Below are positions 5,944-6,274 of a stretch of 6,274 bases of DNA, piece by piece. The stretch is from the NCBI GenBank assembly GCA_017556845.1, contig JAFYMA010000245.1, positions 1 through 6,274 of the forward strand, written 5' to 3'. A model generated the notes under the pieces. That model was given only the letters and a program-made list of their open reading frames with translations. It had not been told where the DNA came from and searched no databases. Made by a program: the position numbers and the translations under genes. This DNA is from Clostridia bacterium. GTDB taxonomy: Bacteria; Bacillota; Clostridia; Oscillospirales; CAG-272. Position 1 is the stretch's first letter, and the number at the start of each line of letters is the position of its first letter.

Positions 5944-6274
5944 ATGAGATCGTTCAAAAGAATGATAGCGATGTGTATGACGGTCGCGTTGCTTATATCG
6001 TGCATACCGATCGTATCAAACGCAGTTTCTTACTCAGGCTCGTCATCGTATATGTCGGGCAGATATTACCGTGCGTTGTCGGCTCTGACGCTTACGGGTG
6101 ACCAGCGTACAGACATCGTAAACGTCGCAAGATCGCAGATAGGATATCAGGAGGGCTCAAGCTCCTCACAGCTTTCGGGCGAGGTTGCGGGAGAATACAA
6201 TTACACAGAGTACGGCAGATGGTACACCTCCCACAAGGGCACCAGCTACAACCACATTTCTTCTCAGTGGTGCG
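5944..6274 (+). CDS. Secreted protein, probable CHAP-type cell-wall hydrolase (N-terminal part)
   Basis: The first 110 codons are present and the frame runs off the right edge. The start is ATG at 5944-5946, with AAAGGA (5928-5933) about 10 nt upstream. A signal peptide is clear: MRSFKR basic start, hydrophobic core at about 7-24, and a likely signal-peptidase-I site after SNA at 25-27. An overlapping LISC at 17-20 satisfies a loose lipobox, so a lipoprotein cannot be excluded. The mature part has a Ser/Tyr-rich linker and then RTDIVNVARSQIGYQEG at 55-71, NYTEYGRWY at 86-94 and SSQWC at 106-110. This order (IV-xA-xSQIGY-xEG, then NYTEYGRWY, then WC) is what I recall from clostridial CHAP/NlpC-like amidase or endopeptidase domains, where the Cys after Trp would be the nucleophile. 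The His and later residues lie outside the window, so the enzyme class is inferred. Confidence 0.75.
   Translation, partial: MRSFKRMIAMCMTVALLISCIPIVSNAVSYSGSSSYMSGRYYRALSALTLTGDQRTDIVNVARSQIGYQEGSSSSQLSGEVAGEYNYTEYGRWYTSHKGTSYNHISSQWC

Overview
The window looks like ordinary chromosome from a spore-forming member of the Clostridia (Firmicutes), possibly near the Ruminococcaceae/Oscillospirales. The grounds are a yqfC-yqfD sporulation pair, a YlbJ-like sporulation membrane protein, strong purine-rich ribosome binding sites, two TTG starts, and sigma-A promoters close to the TTGACA/TATAAT consensus. The genus is inference; no rRNA or other marker is present.

Layout. Positions 1-3061 hold a leftward operon. 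A near-perfect promoter (3033-3061) reads into miaA (tRNA dimethylallyltransferase, 2056-3003). Next come a membrane-anchored HlyD/membrane-fusion-like protein (822-2063, TTG start, overlapping miaA by 8 nt) and the first 266 codons of tldD, a putative zinc protease (1-800, running off the left edge). Upstream lies a second leftward unit. It contains a YlbJ-like multi-pass membrane protein (3414-4319) and a small Cys-rich protein (3151-3360) with its own sigma-A promoter (3382-3410), and it ends at a strong hairpin terminator (3090-3133). That terminator separates it from the miaA promoter.

A 73-nt divergent intergenic region (4320-4392) with a perfect 10-bp inverted repeat separates the YlbJ-like gene from rightward yqfC-yqfD (4393-5792), whose reading frames overlap at ATGA. 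Both sides of this region are predicted sporulation membrane or coat functions, so co-regulation by a mother-cell sigma factor is plausible, although no convincing sporulation promoter was found. After yqfD, a 151-nt AT-rich gap carries a likely sigma-A promoter and a small hairpin. It leads into a secreted protein (5944 to the right edge) that resembles the N-terminus of clostridial CHAP-type cell-wall hydrolases and is cut off by the window.

I see no CRISPR array, RNA gene, insertion sequence, phage or defence module, and no strong candidate for a new multi-gene system. The points most worth a second look are the orphan adaptor protein in the miaA operon, the small CxxC protein, the divergent inverted repeat, and the replacement of the usual phoH neighbour after yqfD by a secreted protein.
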